From the NCBI RefSeq assembly GCF_017357425.1, contig NZ_CP014571.1, forward strand, positions 3,782,001 to 3,846,000: a stretch of DNA of 64,000 nucleotides, read 5' to 3'. Within the stretch, counting starts at the first letter, position 1. Each line of letters opens with the position of its first letter. Shown here in pieces: positions 1 through 10,073 of the stretch. The stretch comes from Arthrobacter sp. D5-1. Its GTDB lineage: Bacteria > Actinomycetota > Actinomycetes > Actinomycetales > Micrococcaceae. A program made the translations under genes and the position numbers. A model generated the notes under the pieces. It saw nothing but the letters and a program-made list of their open reading frames with translations, had not been told where the DNA came from and searched no databases.

Positions 1-1574
1 GCATCGGCACGCTCAAGGGCATCTCCGCTACCGGCCGCTGGGTCCGCGACCGCGCCTACTACAAGCGCTCGCGCTGGGCGGGCAAACGCAGCCTCGACGG
101 AGTGGACGTGGTGGACGGCGTCGCCACCAACCCATTGGCCCACGCGATTGCCACTGCCCTCCGCATCGCCGGAGCCCGCCAGGCAGAAGACCTGGCATCG
201 GTGGACACGGACCTCTATCGCGCCAACGACATTGAAGCGGACGATACCTCCGTGATCCGCATGAAGACCGTCAACGGACTGCCCATCACGTGCGCCCTCA
301 CGCTGTGCGCCACCGAATCCGTGGAACCGTACGTCACGCTCCACGGCACCGAGGGAACAGCGGTGTTCCATTACACCGAAGACCGTGTCACGGTCCGCAC
401 CGAAGCAGCTGAAACCACCCATGTCTTCGGGCGGGACGATCTGACCGAGAACCTGCTCCAGCACCTGAGCCAGGGCACCGCCTTGCTCAGCCCCTTGGAT
501 CACAGTGGCGCTTTCATGCGCGTCCTGGAAGCCATCCGGACAGCCGCGGCTCCTGCCGTGATTCCCCCGGAATTCCTGACCTGGGTGGGATCCGGCGATC
601 AAGCCCATGCAGTGATCCCCCGCATTGAGGACATCCTGGAACGGGCCACCTTGTCCCATGCAACGTTCTCCGAACTCGGCCTGCCGTGGGCGCGACCAGC
701 CGCGGCGGGCTCCGAGGCTCTCTTCGCCCCCGCTGCGGATTCTGAGGGTGCCGGTGATGGAGATCCCAAGGAAGAAGCTCCTACTGCCATCTTCCGCAGT
801 GGAAGCGGGCTCAACACGGCGTTGTCGCCGCGGCCTTACCTTCATCCGGTGACCACCCGCGGCGGCATCGTGGTGACAGACCACCTTGCTTCGGACCACG
901 TGTGGCATCTCGGCGCCGGATTCGCGCTGCAGGACGTCAACGGCAGCAACTTCTGGGGTGGACGCAGTTATCGCCGGTCCGCAGGAAAATACGTGGATCT
1001 GAACGACCACGGCAGAATCGAGGTCGCCGCAATCACCCAGGGCCCGGAGCACTCCACAGCGGACCTCCACTGGCTGGCCGCCGACGGCGGCTTGCTCCTG
1101 GAGGAACGTCGCTCGTTCCGTCGTTCGCTCATCACCCCACGAACGTGGCGGCTGGACATCACAACGGAACTCACCGCCGTCGTGGATGCCTCGCTGGGTA
1201 GTCCTGGCTCGCACGGTGCCGCGGGAAGTGGCTACGGCGGCTTCTTCTGGAGGCTTCCTGCCAATGCCTCTCCGCGCGTGTTCTCCTCCACAGCCGAGGG
1301 CGAACCCGCCGTACATGGTTCAGTGACGCCGTGGCTGGCGTGGACCGGAGAGTTCGACGGCGGCCCGGCCACGTTGGTGTTTGGCGCACCTTCCGAGTCC
1401 CCGGACCCATGGTTTGTGCGATGCAGCGGCTACCCGGCCGTGGGTTCGGCGCTGGCGTGGGACTCCGCCGTGGAGTTGGCTGCGGGCGAAGCACTGACCC
1501 GTTCCATCGCGGTGTGGATCAGTGACGGAATACTCGGCACCCCTGACATCGAGGACTTGGTGTCGGCTCGATGA
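1..1574 (+). CDS. Gfo/Idh/MocA oxidoreductase fused to DUF6807 (PmoA) domain, 5'-truncated by window
   Basis: The frame is open from base 3 to the TGA at 1572-1574, so the true start lies before the window. The first residues visible (a YKRSRWAGKRSLDGVDVVDG stretch) match the middle of the full-length paralogue at 18754-20865 (YFKRSRWAGKRSLNGTDVVDG), so the Rossmann NAD(P) domain is what is missing. The visible part begins in the Gfo/Idh substrate domain and continues into the DUF6807/'PmoA' domain from about base 800, with PRPYLHPV, HVWHLGAGFALQD, FWGGRSY and a Gly-rich GYGGFFWRLP. The last base of the reading frame overlaps the ATG of the rhamnosidase (ATGA at 1571-1574), which suggests translational coupling. 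Known of the family: Gfo/Idh enzymes oxidise sugar hydroxyls with NAD(P). The role of the DUF6807 domain is not established; a sugar-binding or lyase role is only inference. Confidence 0.85.
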   Translation, partial: IGTLKGISATGRWVRDRAYYKRSRWAGKRSLDGVDVVDGVATNPLAHAIATALRIAGARQAEDLASVDTDLYRANDIEADDTSVIRMKTVNGLPITCALTLCATESVEPYVTLHGTEGTAVFHYTEDRVTVRTEAAETTHVFGRDDLTENLLQHLSQGTALLSPLDHSGAFMRVLEAIRTAAAPAVIPPEFLTWVGSGDQAHAVIPRIEDILERATLSHATFSELGLPWARPAAAGSEALFAPAADSEGAGDGDPKEEAPTAIFRSGSGLNTALSPRPYLHPVTTRGGIVVTDHLASDHVWHLGAGFALQDVNGSNFWGGRSYRRSAGKYVDLNDHGRIEVAAITQGPEHSTADLHWLAADGGLLLEERRSFRRSLITPRTWRLDITTELTAVVDASLGSPGSHGAAGSGYGGFFWRLPANASPRVFSSTAEGEPAVHGSVTPWLAWTGEFDGGPATLVFGAPSESPDPWFVRCSGYPAVGSALAWDSAVELAAGEALTRSIAVWISDGILGTPDIEDLVSAR

Positions 1575-4500
1575 TTTCCAACGCCCCGGCATCACCACTC
1601 CTCGCGACGAGCCTCACGGTGGAGGGCCGGACGCATTGCCTGATGGCCCCGGCACGGCCCAGGTTCGCCTGGCTGCTGGATGCCGGTCCTTCCGCAGACA
1701 CGCGGCAATCGTTCCAAGCCGCGTACCGAATCCGGGTGATGGACCGCGGCGGAACACAGGTGTGGGATTCGGGCACTGTGGTCACAGACCAGCAGCACCA
1801 CCAGTCCTCCACAAGCCCCGAAAACAGCCCCAACCTCAGCCCTGACAGTGACTACCAGTGGACCGTCCAGGTCACGGACTCCACCGGTGCTGTGGGTGAG
1901 CCGGGCGCTCCGGCATGTTTCAGCACAGGGCTCGCCGAATCGGGAACCAGCGGTTGGAACGCCGAGTGGATCCATCGTGCCCCGGGAGGCCGCGCGCCAC
2001 TGGAAATGGTGGAAGGGTTGCTGCGTGTGAGCGGCTCGCCACATCTTCCCTGGCCTGTATCAGCCAGCGGCAGCACGGTGATCGCCGCCCGCTTCCGCTT
2101 GCGTCTTGGTACTGCCGGGATTCTCCTCCGCAGCGAAGGACCCGGAACCGGGCTGCTGCTGGAAATGAAACCCAACAGTACAGCCGTCCTCCGGCAGGCT
2201 CCCGCCTGGGAGATCGGCGCCATGGCTGCGCCCGCCACGGAGGCACTGGCTGAAACCCCGGACTTTGGGGCAACCGCTGTTTCACGGGCGGGTGCCACTC
2301 CCCACGACGGCTGGCAGGACCTGGTGGTCACCGACGACGGGCAGCGCATCACCGTCACCATTGACGGCGCCACGGCCTTGGACTCGGACGTTGAAAACAC
2401 CGGGGGCACGGGCATCGCCTTCCACCAAGGACCACGGAGCCAGGCCGAATACCTCTCCCTTGATGTCCGGAGTGACGGGAAGACCCTCCTCAGCAGCGAC
2501 TTCACCGCCCCTGGCTCCCTGGCAGGCTGGACCAACACCACGCCCCTCCGCCAGCCCGACGAATGGACCCTTGCCAAGGCAACCTGCAACCTCAAGCGTC
2601 CTGTGGTCCGTGCCCGCCTCTGTTCACCCTCAACGGCACTCCTTGCCTGGAGACCACCAACTTCGGCTACCCGGGCGAACACTTCTACAACGCCGCCGAC
2701 GTCACGGAGACACTGCAGTCGGGCGGCAGCGCCACCCTGACCGCCGTCGCGCATTGGTACGGTCCGGGCCAGGGCCGGGCGGCCGTCCGCCCGGGTGTGC
2801 TGGCCCAACTGACGGTGGAGTACGACGACGGCACGCGCGACGTATTCGGATCCGGGCCGGGGTGGCTGGTGGCCGAGGGGCCCTACCGCCAGAGCGGGTA
2901 CCGCAACGATGAAGGCGACCCGGTAGAGCACTTCGATGCGACTGCGTGGCCGGCCCCGGAAGGCTGGCACCCGGCGCTCTCGCTCGGGGTCCACCCCGTC
3001 CCGGATTTCCCGGCCCTCAGCCCCAACCACGCAAGCGTCGCTCGGAACCATGCCCCCGCCGTCGCCATTTTCACGGCCGCGGACGGCACACCGGTGGCGG
3101 ACTTCGGCACAGTGATCCCCGGGCGCCCGGTTGTGGAGTTCCTCCGGGGCCGGCACGGGCGGACCGTGATGCTCCGTGCCGGGTACAACCTGCAGTCCGA
3201 TGGCCGTGTGGACCCGGGAAAGACTCCCAGCCAAAACACGGACATGGCGTTCCCTTACACACAAAAGGACGGCCCGCAGCGCTACGAGGCAGCGGTGCAT
3301 CTAGGGTTCCGCTACCTCGAATTTCCCGGTGTGGGCATCGAGGACCTCGGTGCGGTGGGCGCAACGGTCATCCATGCCGAACACCCGGCCGAAGGCAGCT
3401 TCCACAGCTCCGACGGCACGCTGAACCGGGTCTTCACGCTCCTTCGCGACTCTGCGTTGCTGGGTGTGCAGGAACAGTTCGTGGACACGCCCACCCGCGA
3501 AAAGGGCCAATTCCTGGGCGACGCCGTGAACATCTCCTACGCCACCATGGCGTTGTTCGGTGAGCGTCATTTCACGGCCAAGGCTCTGCGCGAATTCGCG
3601 GGATCTGCCAGGCGCTACTGGGATTCGCCCGATCAGCGGGGCCGCTACAACGCGGTGTATCCCAACGGCGACGGCAAGCGCGACATCCCCGACTTCTCGC
3701 TCATGATGCCCGAATGGGTGGAGGACTACCACCGGCTCAGTGGGGATGACGCCCTGGTCCAGGAACTCCTCCCCTGCCTCCAGGACACGGCCGGTTACGT
3801 GCTCCGGCACATCCCCGCCAGTGGTCCCACCGCCGGGTTGGTCACCGAGCTTGGCGGCGGCGCGGGTCCGTACCTCCACGGCATCGTGGACTGGCCGGCA
3901 CCGGGCCGCTTCGGCTACGACATGGACTGCGCGGCGCGCACCACGGTGAACGCCCAATCCTGGTCAGTGCTCGACGCCGTCAGCCGGCTCTGCGGGTCTG
4001 CAGGCCTTACACCCGAGGCCGCCCGGTACAGGAAAGCTGCGGATGGGTTGGCCGGGCACATCAACACCCGGCTTCGCGTGGACGGCGTGATGGTGGATGG
4101 TTTGTACGCCGACGGCCGGCCGAGCCTGAATGCCTCACAGCATGCGACGTCGTACCCGTTATCGCTGGGCATTACCCCGACCGTGCACGCGGCCAAGGAC
4201 GCCGAACGCATCGCCGGAATGGGCATGCGGCAAGGCCCCATGACGGTGCACCGGCTGTTCCGGGCGTTGCTTTCGCAGGGGCGCGTGGACGCTGTCCTGG
4301 ATCTCCTGACGGAGCCAGGCCGGCCCGGCTGGGCACGATTGCTGGAAGCCGGCGGGTCCTTCACCTGGGAGGCCTGGGAACTCGACGAGGGCAGCGACTA
4401 CAGCCAGTCCCACGCTTGGTCTGCCTCCGTAATCCGGGAGATCCTTGAGTACCTCCTCGGTGTCCGGGTGACAGCGCCGGGAGCGTCCGCCGTCGTGATC

Positions 4501-4707
4501 CAACCGCCGGTGTGCCGTCTGGAAGGTGCCGCGGGCAGCGTGCCCACGCAGCGCGGAGCGGTTGCCGTTTCCTGGCAGCGGACGGCCGACGGCATTGAAC
4601 TGGAGTGCAGCATTCCCGCAGGCGTAACGGCCCAGGTGGTCCTTCCCGACCGTACAGTTTCGGCCAGGCCCGGCACGTGGACCTTTGGCCCACGAGACGG
4701 GGTCTGA
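1571..4707 (+). pseudogene. GH78 alpha-L-rhamnosidase, broken by a frameshift near 2615-2630
   Basis: Two consecutive frames together make one GH78 alpha-L-rhamnosidase. The first (ATG 1571, stop 2740) carries the N-terminal beta-sandwich region (QAAYRIRVMDRGGTQVWDSG; DYQWTVQVTDSTG) and a second sandwich domain up to RPVVRARL. The homologous reading then moves to another phase at about 2624 (FTLNGTPCLETTNFGYPGEH) and runs to the TGA at 4707. This second part holds AHWYGPGQG, the catalytic (alpha/alpha)6-barrel signature DTPTREKGQFLGDA, and a C-terminal beta domain. The span is 3137 bases, one short of a multiple of three. About seven residues usually found between RARL and the FTLNG strand also seem absent, so a small deletion (for example 22 bases) is possible. 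It is either a real inactivating mutation or a sequencing error. The family releases terminal alpha-L-rhamnose. The second frame alone lacks a good start, so a functional short form is unlikely. Confidence 0.8.
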
Positions 4708-4713
4708 CGTGGG

Positions 4714-6003
4714 CTAACCCAGCGCGCTCTTGGCTTCGTCCATGGCCTTCTTGGCAGCTTCTGTGGGTGACATCCGGTTGAAGTGCACTTCCAGTCCGTA
4801 ACGGCCAAAAGCCTCGACGGCGGAACTGGAACCTGCCGGAGGTACCGGCACTGCGTCTCCCAACTCGGAGGAGATCTCGTCAATGAACTTTGCCGTGGCT
4901 GCGTCTTCCGGTGTCAGCTTGGGCAGGACTGCGGCGCGGACTTCCGAGTTGCCCGGGATACCGCGATCTGCGAGGGCAATCTCGCCGGCCTCAACATTGT
5001 TGGCCAGGAAGTCAATGAACTTCTGCACCTCGGCCGGGTGCTTGGTGCGGGAACTCGCCGACCAGAACTGTGAGGACTTGTAGAACTGCTTGGCACTCGC
5101 GGCGCTGCCGTCCGTGCTCGGTGGACGGTGGATCTCCAAGGGGTGGCCGGACGCTTTGGTCAGGGCGCTCAGCTGGTTGGACCAGTACCAGGCAAGCCCG
5201 AACCTGTTGGTAGCCAGGCCCTGCTGGTCCACGGAAGCGGTGGCGTCCTCGGTCATCACCGAGGCGGGCGGCACGGCCTTGGAATCGCGGAGTTCGGCCT
5301 GGTATTCGTACCAGCCCGTCAGGTCGCCCTCGTCAAAGCCGAACTTGCCGTCAGAGGTAAAGAGCGACTTGCCGTGCTGACGGAACCAGAGATTCATGGG
5401 AGCGTCGCCGCTGACGGCTCCGGAACCATAGACGCCGCTCTTGCTGCCTTCGGTGATGGCGGCCGCCGTCTTGTTGTATTCGTCCCAGGTCCAGGTCTTG
5501 TCATCGGGCAACGTGACACCGCTGGCCGACAGGAGCGATGGGTTGGCCAGAACTACCTGGGCGTTCACGCCGGCAGTGACGGCATACTGCTTGCCTTCAA
5601 CCTTGCCTGCGTCTGCAACGGCAGCATCGAACTTGCCCAGGTCTACGTCCTTCAGTTCCAGGAGGGCGCCGCGCTCGGCGTACTCGCCCAGGTAAGCGGC
5701 ATCCATTTGAATGATGTCCGGGGCGTCCTGCGAGGCAACCTGCGTAGCGAGCTTGTCCCAGTAGCCGGACCAGTCGCCGTATTCGCCCTTGACCTTGATG
5801 GTGGGATTCCGGGCCTCGAAAGCGTCAATAAGTTTTTGGGTCATCTTGTGGCGGACGTCCGAGCCCCACCAGCTGAAGCGCAGGGTGACTGTGCCATCGG
5901 GGGCGGACTGCGGCGAGCTCCCGCAGCCTGTCATGGTGATGGCTATAACGGCCGTGGCTGCTGCAGCTTTGAGCGCGAACTTCTTTGTTGCACGGATCGA
6001 CAT
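4714..6003 (-). CDS. Sugar ABC transporter substrate-binding lipoprotein (orphan, no adjacent permease)
   Basis: This is a 429-residue extracellular solute-binding protein of the family 1 (maltose-type) fold. It begins with a lysine-rich signal peptide and a lipobox ending MTGC (Cys about residue 27), so it should be a membrane-anchored lipoprotein. Mature-domain hallmarks are LRFSWWGSDVRHKMTQ, GDWSGYWDKLATQVASQDA and PDIIQMDAAYLGEY. The same motifs occur almost word for word in the binding protein at 13699-15087, so the two are close paralogues. No permease adjoins it, so it probably shares the permeases at 15337-17212 (inference). A LacI-type operator lies 45-61 bases upstream of the ATG. 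It ends 6 bases from the convergent rhamnosidase. The sugar bound cannot be read from sequence. Confidence 0.92.
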   Translation of the reverse strand: MSIRATKKFALKAAAATAVIAITMTGCGSSPQSAPDGTVTLRFSWWGSDVRHKMTQKLIDAFEARNPTIKVKGEYGDWSGYWDKLATQVASQDAPDIIQMDAAYLGEYAERGALLELKDVDLGKFDAAVADAGKVEGKQYAVTAGVNAQVVLANPSLLSASGVTLPDDKTWTWDEYNKTAAAITEGSKSGVYGSGAVSGDAPMNLWFRQHGKSLFTSDGKFGFDEGDLTGWYEYQAELRDSKAVPPASVMTEDATASVDQQGLATNRFGLAWYWSNQLSALTKASGHPLEIHRPPSTDGSAASAKQFYKSSQFWSASSRTKHPAEVQKFIDFLANNVEAGEIALADRGIPGNSEVRAAVLPKLTPEDAATAKFIDEISSELGDAVPVPPAGSSSAVEAFGRYGLEVHFNRMSPTEAAKKAMDEAKSALG

Positions 6004-6047
6004 CTGGGGTCCTTGTCTTGGCAGGGGAATCTTGCAGATGCACGTCG

Positions 6048-6064
6048 GAGAAAACGCTTTCTCA
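6048..6064. promoter_or_regulatory. LacI-family operator upstream of the 4714-6003 binding protein
   Basis: GAGAAAACGCTTTCTCA here is the reverse complement of the operator at 28137-28154 (TGAGAAAGCGTTTTCTCA) minus one base. The arms GAGAAA/TTTCTC are symmetrical. It lies between the MFS carrier and the start of the binding-protein gene, where a repressor would block that gene. It is one of six copies in the window. Confidence 0.75.
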
Positions 6065-6151
6065 GCCTAGGTGTGCTCTACGTCACCCGTCAAGGAACTT
6101 TTGTGTGTTGATCTCAAACGTTCACAAATCCGCTCATCGCGGGGAACGGGC

Positions 6152-7441
6152 TCATCGCCGGCGTCGTGAGCAGCTCCACAGCACGAAACCAATCACAGCG
6201 GCCGAGGCCATACCCAACGCACCGGTCACTACCAATCCGGTACGGACGCCAAAATCCTCCGTCAGCCATCCCGCCAGCAAACCACCCAGCGCGTGCCCAC
6301 CCAGAAGCAACGGGAAGTAGAGGGCCAGAACCCTGCCACGAACGCTGGCGCCAGCCTCCAACTGGACGGCGGTAGCTGCGCTTGTGAGGAACAGCAGCGT
6401 CATGAAGCCCACCACAATGAGCATCACCACAAACGATTCCTGTGTAGGCATCACGGCGGCCAGCAGTTGTGTCAAGCCGAACAGCCCGGCACTGGCCACA
6501 ATGCCCTTGCGGCCAAAGCGCTTGATCCGGGTGGCCACCAACGCACCCGCCAAGGCCCCCAGGGCGCTGACTGTGTTGAAGAGGCCGAAACCAGCAGGAC
6601 CGCTGTGCCACACCTGGTCCGCGAAGGCCGCCAGGACCACGGGTCCGTTCATGCCGAAAGCGCCCAGCAAACCTGCCAGCAGCATGGTCAGGAGTAACGG
6701 CGGACGCTCCCGGACAAAGCGGAAACCTGCCAGGATCCGGCCCCGCCGCGGCTCGTGCCCACCGATCTCGGGTGAGTGGTGGAGCTCGCCTGGCCGGATG
6801 GACACGATCATCACCAGGACGGCCATTCCCAAGCCGGCATTGGCAGCGAACGCCGCGGCCGGACCTGCCTGGGCAATGACCACGCCGGCAAGTGCGGGTC
6901 CAACCATGGCACCCAGTTGGCTAACGGCGCTGTTCAGGCCGATGGCTGCGGGGAGTCCGGTATCGCCCACCACCTCGTTGACGAACACCTGCCGCGCTGG
7001 TCCGTCGATGGCACTGGTGATGCCCAAGGCGATGCAGGAGGCGTAGACCACCCAGACGTCGGTACCACCGGTGGCGTTCCACACGGCCAGCCCGGCAGCC
7101 AGCAAGACGGCGACGGACTGGCAGGCAAGGAGGATGCGTCGTTTGGGGAAGAGATCCACCAGCACACCACTGATGGGCCCCACCACCAGCATGGGAAGGA
7201 ACTGCAACGCCACGGCCAGGCCCACCGCCGCCGGGCTCCCCGTGAGCTGGAGAACCAGCCAGTCCTGCGCCAGCCTTTGCATCCACACTCCGCCGCTTCC
7301 CACCAGGGAGAGGGCCACGAAGATCCTGTAATTGTGGTGGCGCAGCGGGTAGTGCCAGGTCTCCGTGGAGCGTGTCCGTGGGGCGGATGCTTCGTTTGTC
7401 GTGGTGGATTTGGGGCGCAGTGGGAACGGGCGCGGCGACAC
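6152..7441 (-). CDS. MFS transporter (MFS_3 / EntS-like)
   Basis: A 429-residue, strongly hydrophobic protein with about 12 membrane segments after a polar N-terminus of about 35 residues. Family marks are RRILLACQS after the second/third helix, DGPARQVFVNEVV in the loop before helix 5 (typical of MFS_3 carriers) and ALVATRIKRFGRKG in the second half. MFS_3 members export siderophores, drugs or other small molecules by proton antiport; the substrate here is unknown. The GTG start at 7441 has no clear ribosome site, so translation may begin a little downstream. It lies 33 bases after the YesL-like gene and may be the last member of the 11360-6152 transcription unit, although it is not a usual part of sugar ABC operons. 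Confidence 0.85.
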   Translation of the reverse strand: MSPRPFPLRPKSTTTNEASAPRTRSTETWHYPLRHHNYRIFVALSLVGSGGVWMQRLAQDWLVLQLTGSPAAVGLAVALQFLPMLVVGPISGVLVDLFPKRRILLACQSVAVLLAAGLAVWNATGGTDVWVVYASCIALGITSAIDGPARQVFVNEVVGDTGLPAAIGLNSAVSQLGAMVGPALAGVVIAQAGPAAAFAANAGLGMAVLVMIVSIRPGELHHSPEIGGHEPRRGRILAGFRFVRERPPLLLTMLLAGLLGAFGMNGPVVLAAFADQVWHSGPAGFGLFNTVSALGALAGALVATRIKRFGRKGIVASAGLFGLTQLLAAVMPTQESFVVMLIVVGFMTLLFLTSAATAVQLEAGASVRGRVLALYFPLLLGGHALGGLLAGWLTEDFGVRTGLVVTGALGMASAAVIGFVLWSCSRRRR

Positions 7442-7474
7442 GGGGTGGACTGCTCGATTCAGCGGGTTGGGTGG

Positions 7475-8128
7475 TTAACTTCGGTGCGAGCGGATCTTGA
7501 TGGCCGCGGCGGCCAGGACCAGGGTCCCGGGAACGATCACGAACAACGCCTGCAACATCCAGACAAAGACGACCGTCATGAAGAGGGCGGCGAGCAACAG
7601 CAAGGAACCGCTCCAGTCACGCACCGAGTCATCTTTGGCGCTGGAGTAGGCAGCGGCCCAGCGTTGCCGGCCCGGTACTTCAGCAGGCTGCAGGCCTGCA
7701 TCGCCGTCCCAGTTCACGCCACCGCTCCAGTTGGCCGCGGTGCGGAGCAGGAGAACCGCCCCGGCCGCGGCCAATATCAGCGTGGCCGGAAGGATAACGG
7801 CGCGGCCAGGAAGTTGACCCACCAGGGCGAGCAACAGGTTCAGGACAATCACGACGGCGGCTGCCGCCGTCGTGATGCCAAACTTCCAACTGCCGGGAAG
7901 CGCGCGACGGAAATTGCCCCACAAGCTGCGGAGGGAATCGTCCCTGCCGCTGAGGTGCCTTTCCAGGTGCGCGACGCCGGCCGCGTAGGCAGCCGGCGCC
8001 GTCACCAAGGGGACTGACAAGAGGAGCACGATGACCCCCGCCAGGATGGTCTCGGCGAAGAGGGCAAAGCGGTTGACCGGAATTCCGGGCTTCCCCGATG
8101 ACGTGCCAGTGGCATTCATAGTGCTCAT
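7475..8128 (-). CDS. YesL-like DUF624 membrane protein
   Basis: A 217-residue membrane protein with four or five hydrophobic segments (FAETILAGVIVLLLSVPLV; ITTAAAAVVIVLNLLLALVG; AVILPATLILAAAGAVLLL; LLLLAALFMTVVFVWML), ending in a short basic tail. The pattern and gene position fit the DUF624/YesL family, whose members sit beside sugar ABC permeases, as in the Bacillus subtilis yes rhamnogalacturonan cluster. The biochemical role of the family is not settled; an accessory role for the importer is the usual guess. It lies 25 bases after the permease at 8154-9077 and so is the fourth gene of the binding protein-permease-permease-YesL unit. The family call rests on topology and context more than on a strong motif. 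Confidence 0.7.
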   Translation of the reverse strand: MSTMNATGTSSGKPGIPVNRFALFAETILAGVIVLLLSVPLVTAPAAYAAGVAHLERHLSGRDDSLRSLWGNFRRALPGSWKFGITTAAAAVVIVLNLLLALVGQLPGRAVILPATLILAAAGAVLLLRTAANWSGGVNWDGDAGLQPAEVPGRQRWAAAYSSAKDDSVRDWSGSLLLLAALFMTVVFVWMLQALFVIVPGTLVLAAAAIKIRSHRS

Positions 8129-8153
8129 TCTTCAGTATTCTCTTCCGTGTCCG

Positions 8154-9077
8154 TCAGCCTTTGAGGCCTTGTGTTGATACGCCTTCTACGATGTAGCGCT
8201 GGAAGACGAGGAAGAAGACCAGGACCGGGAGGAGCGCCAGGACGGACATGGCGATCATGGCTCCGTAGTCCGAGGACTGGGTTTGGTCAACGAAGAGCCG
8301 CAGCGCGAGCGGGAGCGGGTATTTTTCGGGGGTGTTCAGGTAGAGCAGCGGGCCCAGGAAGTCGTTCCAGCTCCAGATGAAGGAGAAGATCGAAGTGGAG
8401 ATCAGGGCCGGTTTCATCAGCGGGAGCATGATGGAGCCGAAGATGCGGACGTGTCCGGCGCCGTCGATGCGGGCTGCCTCATCCAGTTCGGCCGGGAGGC
8501 CACGCATGAACTGGACCATGAGGAAGACGAAGAACGCGTCGGCGGCGAGGAACTTGCCGATCAGCAGCGGCACGTAGGTGTCCACCAGGCCAAGCTGCTG
8601 GAACACGATGTACTGCGGGATGATCACCACGTGGAAGGGCAGCAGCAAGGTAGCGATCATCATGCCGAAGAACAGTCCGCGGCCGGGGAAGTTGATCCGG
8701 GCGAACGCGTAGGCGGAGATGGACGCCGAGAGCACGGTACCCACCACTGCGCCAACGGCCAGGATCAGGGAATTGGTGAAGAACGTCAGGGTGGAGACCC
8801 CACCTATGCCTTCCATGGCCGTGACGAAGTTATCGAAGCTGAAGTTGGCTGACCACAACGCGTTGTTGGCGCCGCCGATCTCGGAGTTCGGCTTGAAGGA
8901 CGCGGAGATCATCCACAGTGCCGGGTAGAGGACCATCGCCACCAAGGCCAAGGCAACGACGTGGAAGATGGTGCTCTTGATCCGCTTGACCGTGGTGGAC
9001 TCGGACTTCGGGTTGTAGACCGGTGCCGTTGAGGGCTTCGTGGGTGCGGGCTGGGTGGGGGTTGCCATGGTTGTCAC
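8154..9077 (-). CDS. Carbohydrate ABC transporter permease, MalG type
   Basis: A 307-residue inner-membrane permease of the MalG/CUT1 class with six predicted membrane helices after a polar N-terminus of about 30 residues. It carries the EAA loop (EAARIDGAG, then FGSIMLPLMKP), which docks the ATPase subunit, and ends in the typical FQRYIVEGVSTQGLKG. Its start overlaps the stop of the MalF-type permease by four bases (ATGA), so the two are translationally coupled and form one heterodimeric channel. No ATPase gene lies nearby; in actinobacteria such importers usually share a common MsiK-type ATPase. Confidence 0.95.
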   Translation of the reverse strand: MTTMATPTQPAPTKPSTAPVYNPKSESTTVKRIKSTIFHVVALALVAMVLYPALWMISASFKPNSEIGGANNALWSANFSFDNFVTAMEGIGGVSTLTFFTNSLILAVGAVVGTVLSASISAYAFARINFPGRGLFFGMMIATLLLPFHVVIIPQYIVFQQLGLVDTYVPLLIGKFLAADAFFVFLMVQFMRGLPAELDEAARIDGAGHVRIFGSIMLPLMKPALISTSIFSFIWSWNDFLGPLLYLNTPEKYPLPLALRLFVDQTQSSDYGAMIAMSVLALLPVLVFFLVFQRYIVEGVSTQGLKG

Positions 9078-10024
9078 TTTGCATCACCGCTGTAGTGGAC
9101 CCAGGACTTGGAGGTCTTGAAGAAGATCAGCGTGATGATGCCGACCACGATCACCAGGAGCCAGGCCATGGCCGAGGCGTAGCCCATCCGGAAATCGGAG
9201 AAACCGCGCAAGTACAGGTAGAGGGTGTAGAAGAGGGTGGAGCCTGCCGGGCCGCCTTCACCGTTGGAGATGATGTAGGCCGAAGCGAAGATCTGGAACG
9301 CGTGGATGGTTTCCATGAGCAGGTTGAAGAAGATCACCGGGGAAAGCATGGGCCAGGTGATGTTCATGAACTTCCGTACCGGGCCGGCACCGTCCATCGA
9401 CGCTGCCTCATACAGGTCCGTGGGGATTTGCTTCAGGCCGGCCAGGAAGATCACCATGGGGGCGCCAAACTGCCAGACGGTCAGCAGGATCATCATGCCC
9501 ATGGTCATGTTGGGGTTACCCACCCAACCGCCGAGGTTGATCCCGAAAAAGGACAAGCCCTGGTCCACTGGGCCGGAATCGCCGAACATGGCCTTCCAGA
9601 CGATCGCGATGGATACCGAAGCACCGATCAGTGACGGCGCATAGAACGCGGACCGGTAGAAACCCTGGCCCTTGCGTTTGCTGTTGAGCAGCATCGCGAT
9701 CGCCAACGCCGCCGCGAGCTTGAGTGGGGTTCCGAAGACCACATATTGCATGGTCACGCCCACCGACTGCAGGAACCGTTCGTCCTGGAAGAGGGTGAGG
9801 TAGTTATCGAAACCGATCCACTTGGGGGCATCGAAGAGGTTGTAGTTGGTGAAGGACAGGTACAGCGAGGAAATCATCGGCCCCACGGTCAGGGCGATGA
9901 ATCCCAGCAGCCAGGGCAACAGGAAGGTGTAACCGGCGCGGGTGTTCGCCCCACGCCGCCGCGATTTGCGCGGCGGCGTGGGAGCGGAGGCGGCACGCCT
10001 GCTCAGGGTTGGGCTTTGCGTCAC
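9074..10024 (-). CDS. Carbohydrate ABC transporter permease, MalF/UgpA type
   Basis: A 316-residue permease of the MalF/UgpA class. The N-terminus is basic (about 30 residues, with RRGANTRAGYTFLLPWLLGF leading into helix 1), followed by six membrane helices. The coupling loop reads EAASMDGAGPVRKF and is followed by NITWPMLSPVIFFNL. It lies 49 bases after the binding-protein gene (10074-11360) and overlaps the MalG-type partner by four bases. Together the three genes form a complete CUT1 importer apart from the ATPase. The partner pair at 15337-17212 is a separate copy of the same architecture. Confidence 0.95.
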   Translation of the reverse strand: MTQSPTLSRRAASAPTPPRKSRRRGANTRAGYTFLLPWLLGFIALTVGPMISSLYLSFTNYNLFDAPKWIGFDNYLTLFQDERFLQSVGVTMQYVVFGTPLKLAAALAIAMLLNSKRKGQGFYRSAFYAPSLIGASVSIAIVWKAMFGDSGPVDQGLSFFGINLGGWVGNPNMTMGMMILLTVWQFGAPMVIFLAGLKQIPTDLYEAASMDGAGPVRKFMNITWPMLSPVIFFNLLMETIHAFQIFASAYIISNGEGGPAGSTLFYTLYLYLRGFSDFRMGYASAMAWLLVIVVGIITLIFFKTSKSWVHYSGDAK

Positions 10025-10073
10025 GAGAATAGTCCGTCAGTTGTGAAGGCCGGATCAGACACAGAAGGTCTGC

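Noticed and set aside
1852-3300. 482-codon frame on the reverse strand opposite the rhamnosidase
   Set aside because: High GC favours long antisense frames; the forward product is a recognisable GH78 enzyme and the antisense protein is rich in Arg/Pro/Gly without any known motif.
2563-4707. Second rhamnosidase frame as an independent gene
   Set aside because: It has no ribosome site, its first residues are out-of-frame versions of upstream coding sequence, and the N-terminal domain is needed in the family.
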